From JAATGA01 sp047605605 (GTDB lineage Bacteria; Pseudomonadota; Alphaproteobacteria; Rhodobacterales; Rhodobacteraceae): a DNA stretch of 19,260 bases. How positions within the stretch are numbered: the stretch's first letter is position 1; every line of letters begins with the position of its first letter. Both the position numbers and the translations under genes were made by a program. Positions 1-7,694 of the stretch are shown in pieces. The notes beneath the pieces are model-generated. The model saw only the letters and a list, made by a program, of their open reading frames with translations, did not search any database and was not told the DNA's origin. The DNA is taken from contig JASGFG010000076.1 in NCBI GenBank assembly GCA_047605605.1, positions 1-19,260 of the forward strand, in the 5' to 3' direction.

Positions 1-393
1 CCGGCGTTCCTCCCAATGGAAGGACCGCGCCATCTCCAGCGTGCTTTCCATGTGGACCTTGCCGGCCCAGGCCTGCGCCTCCTTCCCGAAGGCTTCGGGC
101 GCGCCCATCTCCAGGCTGATCGCGGCGGCGAATTCGTCATAGCGGCGGTTGTATTCGTCGATCACCGCGGCCAGCAGGTCGATCCGGTCGGCCACCTTCC
201 ACGCGGTATAGCCGTCGAACGCCGCCCGCGCCGCCAGGATCGCCCGGTCGGCATCGGCCGCGGTGCCAAGTGCCACCTCGGCCACGATTTCCTCGGTCGC
301 GGGGTTTTCCACGCCCAGCTTGCCCGCGCCGGGCAAGGGATCGACCCATGTCCCGTCGATATAGAACTGGTGCAGATGCGATGAGATGGTCAT
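1..393 (-). CDS. NAD(P)-dependent aldehyde dehydrogenase, N-terminal 131 residues (3' end outside window)
   Basis: The minus strand reads open from an ATG at 393 to the window edge, giving MTISSHLHQFYIDGTWV at the N-terminus, then VENPATEEIVAEVALGTAADADRA and AARAAFDG. The YIDG-W-(V)NPATEE-A-DADRAI-AAR-AF pattern is the standard N-terminal segment of the aldehyde dehydrogenase superfamily. The catalytic Cys and Glu would lie beyond the edge and cannot be checked. An AGGGGG ribosome-binding site lies in the 10-bp gap after the Rieske stop codon, so the gene is the tail of the same operon. By context it could oxidise betaine aldehyde, or an aldehyde released by demethylation; substrate is an inference. 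The family assignment is secure, the substrate is not. Confidence 0.9.
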   Translation of the reverse strand, partial: MTISSHLHQFYIDGTWVDPLPGAGKLGVENPATEEIVAEVALGTAADADRAILAARAAFDGYTAWKVADRIDLLAAVIDEYNRRYDEFAAAISLEMGAPEAFGKEAQAWAGKVHMESTLEMARSFHWEERR

Positions 394-403
394 GACGCCC
401 CCT

Positions 404-1639
404 TTATGGCCGCGAGATTTCGTCCAGATACCAGTTGATATACCGCAACTCGTTCTGTTCCATCGGCGCAATCGGGCCGGGAAGGTAATATTTCGACCGG
501 ACCCCGCGCGCGGTATGCTCGATGATGGCCTTGTCCTCCTCGGTCGTCACGGTCCAGAGCCAGGTGAGCCGCTTGAAGTCATAGTCGCGCCCCTCTTCGG
601 CCGCGCCCTTGACCAGCCAGATCAGCTCCATCTCGCAGGACTGCGGCCCGGTGGGGATGAACCGATAGATCATCCCGTGGTCGGCATAGCAGACAAGGAA
701 GGTCGTCCCCCCAAGGTGGATCGAGGTCACGCCGCCGTCGAAATCGCTGAACCGTCCCATCAGCGGGGCCAGCGGCTTGCCATCCTCGGACCCGGTGCTG
801 ACGCCATCGTAAAGCGCATAGCGAAAGGCATGGATCGCCTCGCGCCCTTCGCGGCTGGTCTGCCAGGCGTCGCCCTGCCCGATGTCGATGCCCAATGCGC
901 AGGTCCGCGCCTCCATCGCCGCGTTCAACTCGGCGATGCGTTCCAGCGGCTGCTCCAGTGCATGGGTCTGGGAATATTCCGGATGCGCGGGGCCGCAGTG
1001 ATAGCATTCGACATAGTTCTCGACCGCCAGCTTCCAGTTGGCGTCGACGGCATAGCTTTCCCGATGCGCCACCCTCGCCTCGCCCCAGCCGTATTGCCCG
1101 GCGGTGGCGCGCAGCAGCCGCTCCACCTCGGTGAAATCCAGCGGGTCGTCGGCGAAAGAGATGAACACCAGCCCCGCCACCACGCGGACATGCAGCTTGC
1201 GCAAGCCATGATCCTCGCGCCGGAACTCCTTGGGCATCAGCCGCGCGGCCTTCAGCCGGCCGTCATTGCCATAGGTCCAGGCGTGATAGGGGCAGACAAA
1301 CGCCTTGGCATTGCCCTTCTGCGCGGTGCAGACCTCGGCACCGCGATGGCGACAGATGTTCAGCAGCGCATGGATCTCGCCCGAGGCATCGCGGGTCAGG
1401 ATCACCTGCTCGGTCGCCATGCGGAACAGCTCGAAATCGTTCGGGTTGGGGATCACGCTTTCATGTGCGATGCAGTGCCAGTGGCGGCGGAACACCCGAT
1501 CCAGGTCACGCTCATACACCTCCGGGTGCATGTAGAAATCCCGCTCCAACGCCATGCCCGGCCGATGCGCGGCCACCATCGCGTCGATCCAGTCTCCCCC
1601 GGCTGGCGGAAGGCTGGCGGTCATGCCCTTTGCTTGCAT
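404..1639 (-). CDS. Rieske [2Fe-2S] non-haem iron oxygenase alpha subunit, GbcA-like (quaternary-amine demethylase)
   Basis: This 411-residue protein carries the Rieske cluster motif C96-x-H98-x17-C116-x2-H119 (CRHRG ... CPYHAWTY). The catalytic mononuclear-iron region follows: ENYVECYHCGPAH, with His214 and His219 as ligands, and an EEDK segment near the C-terminus likely supplies the acidic ligand. The residue three before His214 is Glu211, where naphthalene-dioxygenase-type enzymes have Asp. Bridging Glu is typical of quaternary-amine enzymes such as carnitine and glycine-betaine monooxygenases. Expected reaction: O2-dependent removal of one N-methyl as formaldehyde, giving dimethylglycine if the substrate is betaine. 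No reductase partner (GbcB type) is in the window. The ATG at 1639 is chosen because GGAG lies 8 nt upstream; an in-frame ATG at 1624 is the alternative. Stachydrine or carnitine remain possible substrates. Confidence 0.88.
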   Translation of the reverse strand: MQAKGMTASLPPAGGDWIDAMVAAHRPGMALERDFYMHPEVYERDLDRVFRRHWHCIAHESVIPNPNDFELFRMATEQVILTRDASGEIHALLNICRHRGAEVCTAQKGNAKAFVCPYHAWTYGNDGRLKAARLMPKEFRREDHGLRKLHVRVVAGLVFISFADDPLDFTEVERLLRATAGQYGWGEARVAHRESYAVDANWKLAVENYVECYHCGPAHPEYSQTHALEQPLERIAELNAAMEARTCALGIDIGQGDAWQTSREGREAIHAFRYALYDGVSTGSEDGKPLAPLMGRFSDFDGGVTSIHLGGTTFLVCYADHGMIYRFIPTGPQSCEMELIWLVKGAAEEGRDYDFKRLTWLWTVTTEEDKAIIEHTARGVRSKYYLPGPIAPMEQNELRYINWYLDEISRP

Positions 1640-1696
1640 CCTTGCAACTCCATCACCCGCCGGAAAGCGCCGGCCCGCCCTTCGCGCGCGTCTCTT

Positions 1697-1754
1697 CCCC
1701 CTCTTTCTGGACACAAATATCCTCCGGGGGTCCGGGGGTGGAAAACCCCCGGCG
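1697..1754. repeat. Dispersed GC-rich intergenic repeat, copy 1
   Basis: On the plus strand this copy reads CTCTTTCTGGACACAAATAT followed by a block of G runs (CGGGGGTCCGGGGGT) and an ACCCCC arm that can pair with the second G run. The same order recurs at 4222-4270 and, in the same plus/minus comparison after reverse complementing, at 12680-12731. It lies between the sarcosine-dehydrogenase-like stop and the Rieske start. On the transcribed (minus) strand the GGGGG/CCCCC arms with a short A/T-containing loop form a strong hairpin, which may act in transcript processing or partial termination. Confidence 0.8.
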
Positions 1755-1759
1755 GCCTG

Positions 1760-4210
1760 TCACATGCGGACCCTTTCGGCCTTTGGATCATACATCGGCA
1801 CCAGCGAGGCGACGGCTTCATGCCGCACCCCCGCAATCTCGATCTCGTAGGCCGAGGCCAGAACCTCCTCGGCCGTCTGCCCCGCACAGGGCACATAGCC
1901 CATGCCGATGGCCCCCCCCAGGAAATGGCCATAGCTGGCCGAAGTCACCGGCCCGACGATCCTGCCATCGCGCAGGATCGCCTCGTTGTGAAACAGCATC
2001 GCCTTCGGATCGGTCAGGCGGAACTGCACCATCCGCCGCGCCAGCCCCTGCTCGCGCTTGCGCAGCACCGCCTCGCGGCCGATGAACTCGCCCTTGGCCG
2101 TCCTGACCGCAAAGCCCAGACCCGCCTCCAGCACATGATCCTCGTCGGTGATGTCATGGCCCCAGTGGCGGAACGCCTTCTCGATCCGGCAGGAATCCAG
2201 CGCGTGCAGCCCGCACAGCTTCACCTCCGGCGCCGCCTCGACCAGCGCATCGAACACATGCGCGGCTTGATCGGCGCTGACGTAAAGCTCCCACCCCAAT
2301 TCGCCCACATAAGTCACGCGATGCGCGCGGGCGATCCCCATGCCGACCTCGATCTCCCGCGCGGTGCCAAAGGGATGCGCGGCATTGCCCAGGTCGTTCG
2401 GGCTGATCCGGTTCAGCACGTCGCGCGCCTGTGGCCCCATCAGGCACAGCACCGCCTCGCCCGCCGTCACATCGGTGATGACGGCGAATGCTTCGCCCAC
2501 ATGCGCCCGCAGCCAGGCCAGATCGCGTTGCAGGGTCGCCCCCGGCACCACCAGAAAGAATGCCGTCTCCGACAGCCGCGTCACCGTCAGGTCGCTTTCG
2601 ATGCCGCCCTTGTGGTTCAGCATCTGGGTATAGACGATGCGCCCGACCTCGACATCCACGTCATTGGCGCAAAGCCTTTGCAGGAAGGCGCAGGCATCGC
2701 GCCCCTCTACCCGGATCTTGCCAAAGGACGACATGTCGAACAGGCCCACGCCGGTGCGCACCGCCATATGCTCGGCGGCGCGGTTGGCAAACCAGTTCTG
2801 CCCCTTCCAGTCGTATCGGTATTCGCGCGCCTGCCCGGCCTCCGCGAACCAGTTCGCACGCTCCCACCCGGCCACCTCACCAAAGACCGCGCCCCGCGCC
2901 TCCAGCCGGTCGTGCATCGGCGTCCGCCGCACGCCCCGCGCCGTGGCGGGCTGGCGATAGGGCCAGTGGTCGGCGTAAAGCAGCCCCAGCGTTTCGGTCA
3001 CCCGTTCCTTCAGATAGCGGCGGTTCTTCTGGAACGGCTGGGCGCGGCGCAGGTCCACCTCCCACAGATCGAACGGCGGCTCGCCTTCGGTGATCCAGTG
3101 CGCCAGCGCCATTCCCGCCCCGCCGGACGAGGCGATGCCGACCGAGTTATACCCCGCCGCCACCCAGTATCCCGCAATCTCGGGCGCTGGCCCCAGGTAA
3201 TAGCGGTCGTCGGGGGTGAAACTCTCCGGCCCGTTGAAGAAGGTGTGAATGCCCGCCGTCTGGAACAAAGGCATCCGCTCGGTCGCCATTTCCAGAATGG
3301 GGGCGAAATGGTCCCAGTCCTCGGGCAGGGTGTCGAAACAGAAATCCTCGCGGATGCCCGCCATCCCCCAGGGTTTCGCCACCGGCTCGAAGGCACCGAT
3401 CATCATCTTGCCGGCGTCGGATTTGTAATAGGCGCATTCGTCCGGCACCCGCAGCACCGGCAGATGGCCCAGATCCGCCACCGGCTCGGTGATCAGATAG
3501 AAATGCTCGCAGGCGTGCAGCGGCAGCGTCACGCCCGAGCGTTCGGCCAGATCGCGCCCCCACATCCCGCCGCAGTTGATCACAACATCGGCGGCGATAT
3601 GGCCCTGCACCCCGCCCGCCGTCCAGTTCACCCCGGTGACACGACGGCCCTTGCCGGTCAGCGTCTCGATCACGCCCGTGACCTTTACATCCTCGTAAAT
3701 CCTCGCCCCACGCTGCCGCGCGCCCTTGGCCAGCGCCATGGCGATATTGGCCGGGTCGCATTGCCCGTCCAGCGGCAGATGCACCGCGCCGACCACATCG
3801 TCGACCTTCAGCCAGGGATACATGTCCTTGACCTGCGCCGCCGACACCTCGTTCACATCCACATCGAAGATGCGCGCGACCGTCGCCTGCCGATACAGCT
3901 CTTCCTTGCGGGCCTCGGTCAGCGCCACGGAAATCGAGCCGACCTGACGCATCCCGGTGGCGACACCGGTTTCCGCCTCCAGCTTCACATACAGATCGGC
4001 GGAATATTTCGCCAACCGCGTCATGTTGGCCGATCCGCGCAACTGCCCGATCAGCCCCGCCGCGTGCCATGTGGTGCCGGAGGTCAGCTTCTGCCGCTCC
4101 AGCAGCACGATGTCGGTCCATCCCGCCTTGGCCAGATGATAGGCGACCGAGCAGCCCGAGATCCCGCCCCCGACAATGACGGCGCGTGCCTTCTGCGGCA
4201 GATCGACCAT
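1760..4210 (-). CDS. FAD-dependent, folate-linked sarcosine dehydrogenase-like protein
   Basis: The product is 816 residues. An N-terminal FAD-binding DAO domain starts with VIVGGGISG (residues 11-19). TSGTTWHAAG carries His49, at the position where mammalian dimethylglycine dehydrogenase attaches FAD covalently. The C-terminal half (about 440-810) is a GcvT-type tetrahydrofolate domain with YTQMLNHKGGIESDLTV and YVGELGWELYVSADQ. Segments NGPESFTPDD, RRTPMHDRL and the MLNHKGGIESDLTV stretch match sarcosine dehydrogenase better than dimethylglycine dehydrogenase, so I call it the sarcosine-type paralogue. Expected reaction: sarcosine to glycine with the methyl group passed to tetrahydrofolate. 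The ATG at 4210 has AGAGGA about 10 nt upstream, and the domain starts immediately. The gene lies 71 bp downstream of the dimethylglycine-type gene. The DMG/sarcosine split rests on motif recall, not alignment. Confidence 0.87.
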   Translation of the reverse strand: MVDLPQKARAVIVGGGISGCSVAYHLAKAGWTDIVLLERQKLTSGTTWHAAGLIGQLRGSANMTRLAKYSADLYVKLEAETGVATGMRQVGSISVALTEARKEELYRQATVARIFDVDVNEVSAAQVKDMYPWLKVDDVVGAVHLPLDGQCDPANIAMALAKGARQRGARIYEDVKVTGVIETLTGKGRRVTGVNWTAGGVQGHIAADVVINCGGMWGRDLAERSGVTLPLHACEHFYLITEPVADLGHLPVLRVPDECAYYKSDAGKMMIGAFEPVAKPWGMAGIREDFCFDTLPEDWDHFAPILEMATERMPLFQTAGIHTFFNGPESFTPDDRYYLGPAPEIAGYWVAAGYNSVGIASSGGAGMALAHWITEGEPPFDLWEVDLRRAQPFQKNRRYLKERVTETLGLLYADHWPYRQPATARGVRRTPMHDRLEARGAVFGEVAGWERANWFAEAGQAREYRYDWKGQNWFANRAAEHMAVRTGVGLFDMSSFGKIRVEGRDACAFLQRLCANDVDVEVGRIVYTQMLNHKGGIESDLTVTRLSETAFFLVVPGATLQRDLAWLRAHVGEAFAVITDVTAGEAVLCLMGPQARDVLNRISPNDLGNAAHPFGTAREIEVGMGIARAHRVTYVGELGWELYVSADQAAHVFDALVEAAPEVKLCGLHALDSCRIEKAFRHWGHDITDEDHVLEAGLGFAVRTAKGEFIGREAVLRKREQGLARRMVQFRLTDPKAMLFHNEAILRDGRIVGPVTSASYGHFLGGAIGMGYVPCAGQTAEEVLASAYEIEIAGVRHEAVASLVPMYDPKAERVRM

Positions 4211-4221
4211 CTTCTGTTCAT

Positions 4222-4270
4222 CCTCTTTGCATAAATATCCCACGGGGGTCCGGGGGTGTGAAACCCCCGA
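4222..4270. repeat. Dispersed GC-rich intergenic repeat, copy 2
   Basis: This copy shares CTCTTT, AAATATCC and the CGGGGGTCCGGGGGT block with copy 1, and again ends in an ACCCCC arm, but lacks the CTGGACA segment. It fills most of the 71-bp gap between the two flavoprotein genes. Read on the minus strand, its AAAGAGG end forms the likely ribosome-binding site of the sarcosine-dehydrogenase-like gene, and its C/G arms give a strong hairpin just after the stop of the upstream gene. Confidence 0.8.
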
Positions 4271-4281
4271 TCCTGCCCGCA

Positions 4282-6720
4282 TCACCCGCGCAGCCGCGCG
4301 TTGGTTTCGTCCCACAGCGGCCCGTCGCCCGTCACCACGGCGGGCAGGCGTTCGCCGAACACCTCGACCTCGACCCTTGTGCCGGGCACCGCGCAATCGG
4401 CGGCGATGGCGCCCAGACCGATGCAGGCCCCGACCCGGTGGCCCCAGCCCGAGGATGTCAGCTCTCCCACGATCCGGTCGCCCGACCAGAGCGTCGACAT
4501 ATAGGGCGGGTCATACTCCCCCGCCTCGATCCGCAGCACGGCGAATGTCTTGGCCGACCCCGCCTGCTTTTCCGCCGCCAAGGCCGCGCGGCCCCGGAAC
4601 TCGGGCTTGGACCAGTCGATGAACCGCTCCAAGCCCCCGGCCAGCACGGTGTAATCGGTCGAAAGATCGCCCTTCCACGCGCGATAGGCCTTTTCGATCC
4701 GCAGGCTGTCCAGCGCATACATGCCAAAGGGTTTCAGTCCCAGGGGCCGCCCCGCCGCCAGCACCGCATCGAACACCCGTACCGTATCGCCGACGCGCGA
4801 GTGGATCTCCCACCCCAGTTCTCCGGCAAAGGACACCCGCATCAGGATGACCTGCGCCCCGGCAATCGTCGCCGCCTGCCACGACAGCCACGGCAGCGTC
4901 AGGTCAGCCTGCGCAACACCGGCCAGGATCTCGCGCGATTTCGGGCCGGTCAGGATCTGGGTCGCCCATCCTTCGGTCTCGTCCACCAGCGACAGATCCG
5001 GCGCCAGATGCCGCAGCAGCCATTCCCTGTCATGGCTTTGCGCAGTTGCGGCGGTGATCAGCCAGAAGTCGTCCTGCCCCACCCGCGCCGCCGACATTTC
5101 GGTGACGATCCGCCCCTTGTCATCGGCGAAATAGCACAGGCCCACGCGGCCGACCTTGGGCAGCCGCCCGGTGATCTGCGCCGACAGCCAGTCGCCTGCG
5201 CCCGGCCCCGTCAGGTGGAACCGCGAGAACCCCGGCAGGTCCAGAATGCCCGCCGCATCGCGCACCGCCGCGCATTCCTCGGCTACCGCCCCGGCCCATG
5301 GCCCCTGCCGCTTCCATGTCAAGGTCGCCGCCTCGGACGTGTCGTCGCCGGGGCGCGCATACCACAACGCCCTCTCCCAGCCGTTATAGGCGCCGAACTG
5401 CGCCCCCATTGCCGCCACGCGGTCATGCACGGGCGAGAGTTTCTTCATCCGCCCATCGGGCCAGGCCCGGCGGGGATAGAGGATGTCGTATTCATGGGCA
5501 TAGACCTCGACCCCCTTGGTCAGGGCATAGCCCTCATCCTCGAAACCCGTGAAGCGGCGCGGGTCGCAGGACCACATGTCCCATTCGGTGGCGCCTTCCG
5601 TCACCCATTCGGCCAGCACCTTGCCTGCCCCGCCCGCCTGACAGATGCCAAAGGTGAAGACGCAGGCCTCGAAGGCATTCGGCACCCCCGGCATCGGCCC
5701 GATCAGCGGGTTGCCGTCGGGCGTATAGGGGATCGGGCCGTTGATCGTCTTGACCAGCGGCGCCTCGGCCAGCAACGGCACGCGCGCCATGGCATCCTCG
5801 ATCTCCCACGCGATGCGGTCCAGATCGTCGGGATAAAGCTGAAAGCTGAAATCCTGCGGGAAGGGGTCGTCGGGCGTGACCCAGTGGGCCTTTGGCTTGC
5901 GCTCATAGGGGCCGAGGTTGAAGCCGAACTTTTCCTGCCGCAGGTAATAGCTCGAATCCACATCGCGCAGCAGCGGCAGCTTGTGGCCAACGCTCTCGCT
6001 CCACTCCTGCAACTCGGGCACGGTGTCGAACAGCATGTATTGATGGCTCATCGCCACCATGGGAATGTCGCGGCCGAACATCTTGCCGACCTCGCGGGCG
6101 TAATAACCGGCGGCGTTGACGACGATCTCGCAGCGCACCTCGCCCTTCGGCGTCGCGACCACCCATTCGCCGTTTTCCCGGCGAACGCCAGTGACGGGGC
6201 AGAACCGCTCGATCCTTGCCCCCATCATCCGCGCGCCCTTGGCCAGCGCCTGCGTCAGCTGCGCGGGGTCGATGTCGCCGTCATAGGGGTCATAAAGCGC
6301 ACAGCTCAGGTCATGCGTTTCGACAAAGGGATAGACCTTCTTCAGATCCTCGGGCGTCAGGACGGTCAGGTCCATGCCCTGATATTTCCCCATGCCGACG
6401 ACGCGCTTGAACTCCATCATCCGGTCGGCGGTATGGCCAAGGCGCACCGATCCGGTGACATGATAGTTCATCGGATAGTCGACCTCGGCCGCCAGCCCAC
6501 GATAGAGGCCGGCCGAATACCGCTGCATGTTCATGATCGACCAGGACGACGAAAACGTCGGCACGTTGCCCGCCGCGTGCCAGGTGGACCCGGCGGTCAG
6601 TTCGTTCTTTTCCAGCAGCAGGCAGTCCGTACACCCGGCCTTGGCCAGATGGTAAAGCGAGGAGACGCCGACCGCGCCCCCGCCAATGATCACGACCCGC
6701 GCCTGCGTGGGAAAGGACAT
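4282..6720 (-). CDS. FAD-dependent, folate-linked dimethylglycine dehydrogenase-like protein
   Basis: The product is 812 residues with the same architecture as its neighbour: an N-terminal DAO/FAD domain (VVIIGGGAVG, residues 9-18), LTAGSTWHAAGN with the putative covalent-FAD His48, and a C-terminal GcvT-type folate domain (from about 430). The segments LYDPYDGDIDPAQLTQALAKGA, VVNAAGYYAREVGKMFG, LPLLRDVDSSYYLRQE and NGPIPYTPDG closely follow mammalian dimethylglycine dehydrogenase. In the folate domain the acidic residue of GRIVTEMSA is Glu, as in dimethylglycine dehydrogenases, where GcvT has Asp. Expected reaction: dimethylglycine to sarcosine with 5,10-methylene-tetrahydrofolate formation. 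GGAGG about 7 nt upstream supports the ATG at 6720. It is the first gene of the operon, opposite the LysR gene. A dimethylglycine oxidase or related N-methyl substrate cannot be excluded. Confidence 0.87.
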   Translation of the reverse strand: MSFPTQARVVIIGGGAVGVSSLYHLAKAGCTDCLLLEKNELTAGSTWHAAGNVPTFSSSWSIMNMQRYSAGLYRGLAAEVDYPMNYHVTGSVRLGHTADRMMEFKRVVGMGKYQGMDLTVLTPEDLKKVYPFVETHDLSCALYDPYDGDIDPAQLTQALAKGARMMGARIERFCPVTGVRRENGEWVVATPKGEVRCEIVVNAAGYYAREVGKMFGRDIPMVAMSHQYMLFDTVPELQEWSESVGHKLPLLRDVDSSYYLRQEKFGFNLGPYERKPKAHWVTPDDPFPQDFSFQLYPDDLDRIAWEIEDAMARVPLLAEAPLVKTINGPIPYTPDGNPLIGPMPGVPNAFEACVFTFGICQAGGAGKVLAEWVTEGATEWDMWSCDPRRFTGFEDEGYALTKGVEVYAHEYDILYPRRAWPDGRMKKLSPVHDRVAAMGAQFGAYNGWERALWYARPGDDTSEAATLTWKRQGPWAGAVAEECAAVRDAAGILDLPGFSRFHLTGPGAGDWLSAQITGRLPKVGRVGLCYFADDKGRIVTEMSAARVGQDDFWLITAATAQSHDREWLLRHLAPDLSLVDETEGWATQILTGPKSREILAGVAQADLTLPWLSWQAATIAGAQVILMRVSFAGELGWEIHSRVGDTVRVFDAVLAAGRPLGLKPFGMYALDSLRIEKAYRAWKGDLSTDYTVLAGGLERFIDWSKPEFRGRAALAAEKQAGSAKTFAVLRIEAGEYDPPYMSTLWSGDRIVGELTSSGWGHRVGACIGLGAIAADCAVPGTRVEVEVFGERLPAVVTGDGPLWDETNARLRG

Positions 6721-6753
6721 GCGCCCGACCTCCGTTGGATAAGGGACTCACGC

Positions 6754-6834
6754 CCGATTGAGGCGGAGTATCTGCGGGCGGGGAATCCCTTTCAATCGGA
6801 TGCATCTTTGCCTATTGATCGGAAAAACCGATCA
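6754..6834. promoter_or_regulatory. Divergent control region with four related half-sites, likely LysR operators
   Basis: In the gap between the flavoprotein operon and lysR, CCGATTGA (6754-6761) and its exact reverse complement TCAATCGG (6792-6799) form an 8-bp inverted repeat 30 bp apart. Downstream lies a perfect 7-bp inverted repeat with a 5-nt spacer, TGATCGG-AAAAA-CCGATCA (6816-6834). All four arms share a CGAT core. Location between a LysR gene and its divergent target, plus the A-rich spacer, fits a LysR recognition and activation site pair. The sites are visible; the assignment to this regulator is inferred. Confidence 0.6.
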
Positions 6835-6845
6835 GGTTGCCCGCG

Positions 6846-7694
6846 ATGCAGATCGAACTCGTCGATACATTCCTTGACCTTGTGGAAACCCGCAGCTTCA
6901 ACCGCACGGCGGAACGGCTGGGGGTGACGCAATCCACCGTCTCGGGCCGGGTGGCGGCGCTGGAGGCCGCCGTGGGCGCACGGCTGTTCGACCGCAGCCG
7001 CGCCGGCACCGACCTGACGGCCGAGGGCGCGCGGTTCGAGGCCCATGCCCGGTCGCTGCGCCACACCTGGGCCGAGGCGCAGCGCGCGGTGGCCCATTCG
7101 GGCAAGGCGGCGGCGGTGCTGCGCATCGGCATCCAGCATGATCTGGCCGCGGGGCAGATGGGCGACTGGGTGCAGGCGTTCCGGCAGGCTTTGCCCGATT
7201 ATGCGTTCTACATCGAATGCGATTACTCGCCGCAGATGTGCATCGAGGTCGAACGCGGCACGCTGGATTTCGCGGTGCTGTATACGCCCTATCCGCACCC
7301 GGACCTGCATTTCGCCAGCACGGGGGAAATCGCCTATGTGCTGGTCAGTTCCGATGGCGAGACGCGGGCCTCCCTGCGCCCCGACCGCTATGTCCGCGGC
7401 AGTTTCGCCCCTGCCTTCGATGCCGCGCATCGGGCGGCGCTGCCGGAAATGGCGGATGCGCCGGTCGGATCGGGGGCGAATACGGCAATCGCGGGCCTGC
7501 TGACCACCTTGGGCGGCGCGGGCTTCGTGCTGGAGGAAACGGCGGACGCCCTTGCCCCGCAGGGGTTCCGCCGTGTCGCGGATGTCGCACCAATCAGCCA
7601 GCCGATCTTTGCCTGCGTCCATATGCGCCACCGCTCGAACCCGGTGCACCGGCGGCTGACGCGGATCGTGGGGGCGCAGTTGGGGGCGGTCTGA
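6846..7694 (+). CDS. LysR-family transcriptional regulator
   Basis: This 282-residue protein has an N-terminal winged helix-turn-helix (about residues 3-60: VDTFLDLVETRSFNRTAERLGVTQSTVSGRVAALE, then LFDRSRAGTDLTAEG). The rest is the periplasmic-binding-protein-like effector domain. Both are standard for the family, and the length is near the lower end of normal. It is divergent from the flavoprotein/Rieske operon across a 125-bp gap with CGAT-type repeats, so it most likely controls that operon in response to the substrate or a demethylated intermediate. A TTG at 6837 could start the protein three codons earlier; ATG 6846 is preferred, although neither has a strong ribosome-binding site. The regulator class is certain, effector unknown. 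Confidence 0.92.
   Translation: MQIELVDTFLDLVETRSFNRTAERLGVTQSTVSGRVAALEAAVGARLFDRSRAGTDLTAEGARFEAHARSLRHTWAEAQRAVAHSGKAAAVLRIGIQHDLAAGQMGDWVQAFRQALPDYAFYIECDYSPQMCIEVERGTLDFAVLYTPYPHPDLHFASTGEIAYVLVSSDGETRASLRPDRYVRGSFAPAFDAAHRAALPEMADAPVGSGANTAIAGLLTTLGGAGFVLEETADALAPQGFRRVADVAPISQPIFACVHMRHRSNPVHRRLTRIVGAQLGAV

Noticed and set aside
386..4234. A 1282-codon plus-strand open frame antisense to the Rieske and sarcosine-dehydrogenase-like genes
   Set aside because: It is an antisense shadow produced by high GC. The product is rich in His/Arg/Pro/Gln with no domain, and it spans two real genes and the gap between them.
6799..6806. Palindrome GATGCATC in the lysR divergent gap
   Set aside because: An 8-bp palindrome is expected by chance and its core differs from the CGAT half-sites around it.
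4186..6927. A 913-codon plus-strand open frame antisense to the dimethylglycine-dehydrogenase-like gene
   Set aside because: Same reason: composition is shadow-like, it crosses the divergent promoter, and the minus-strand protein has clear FAD and folate domains.
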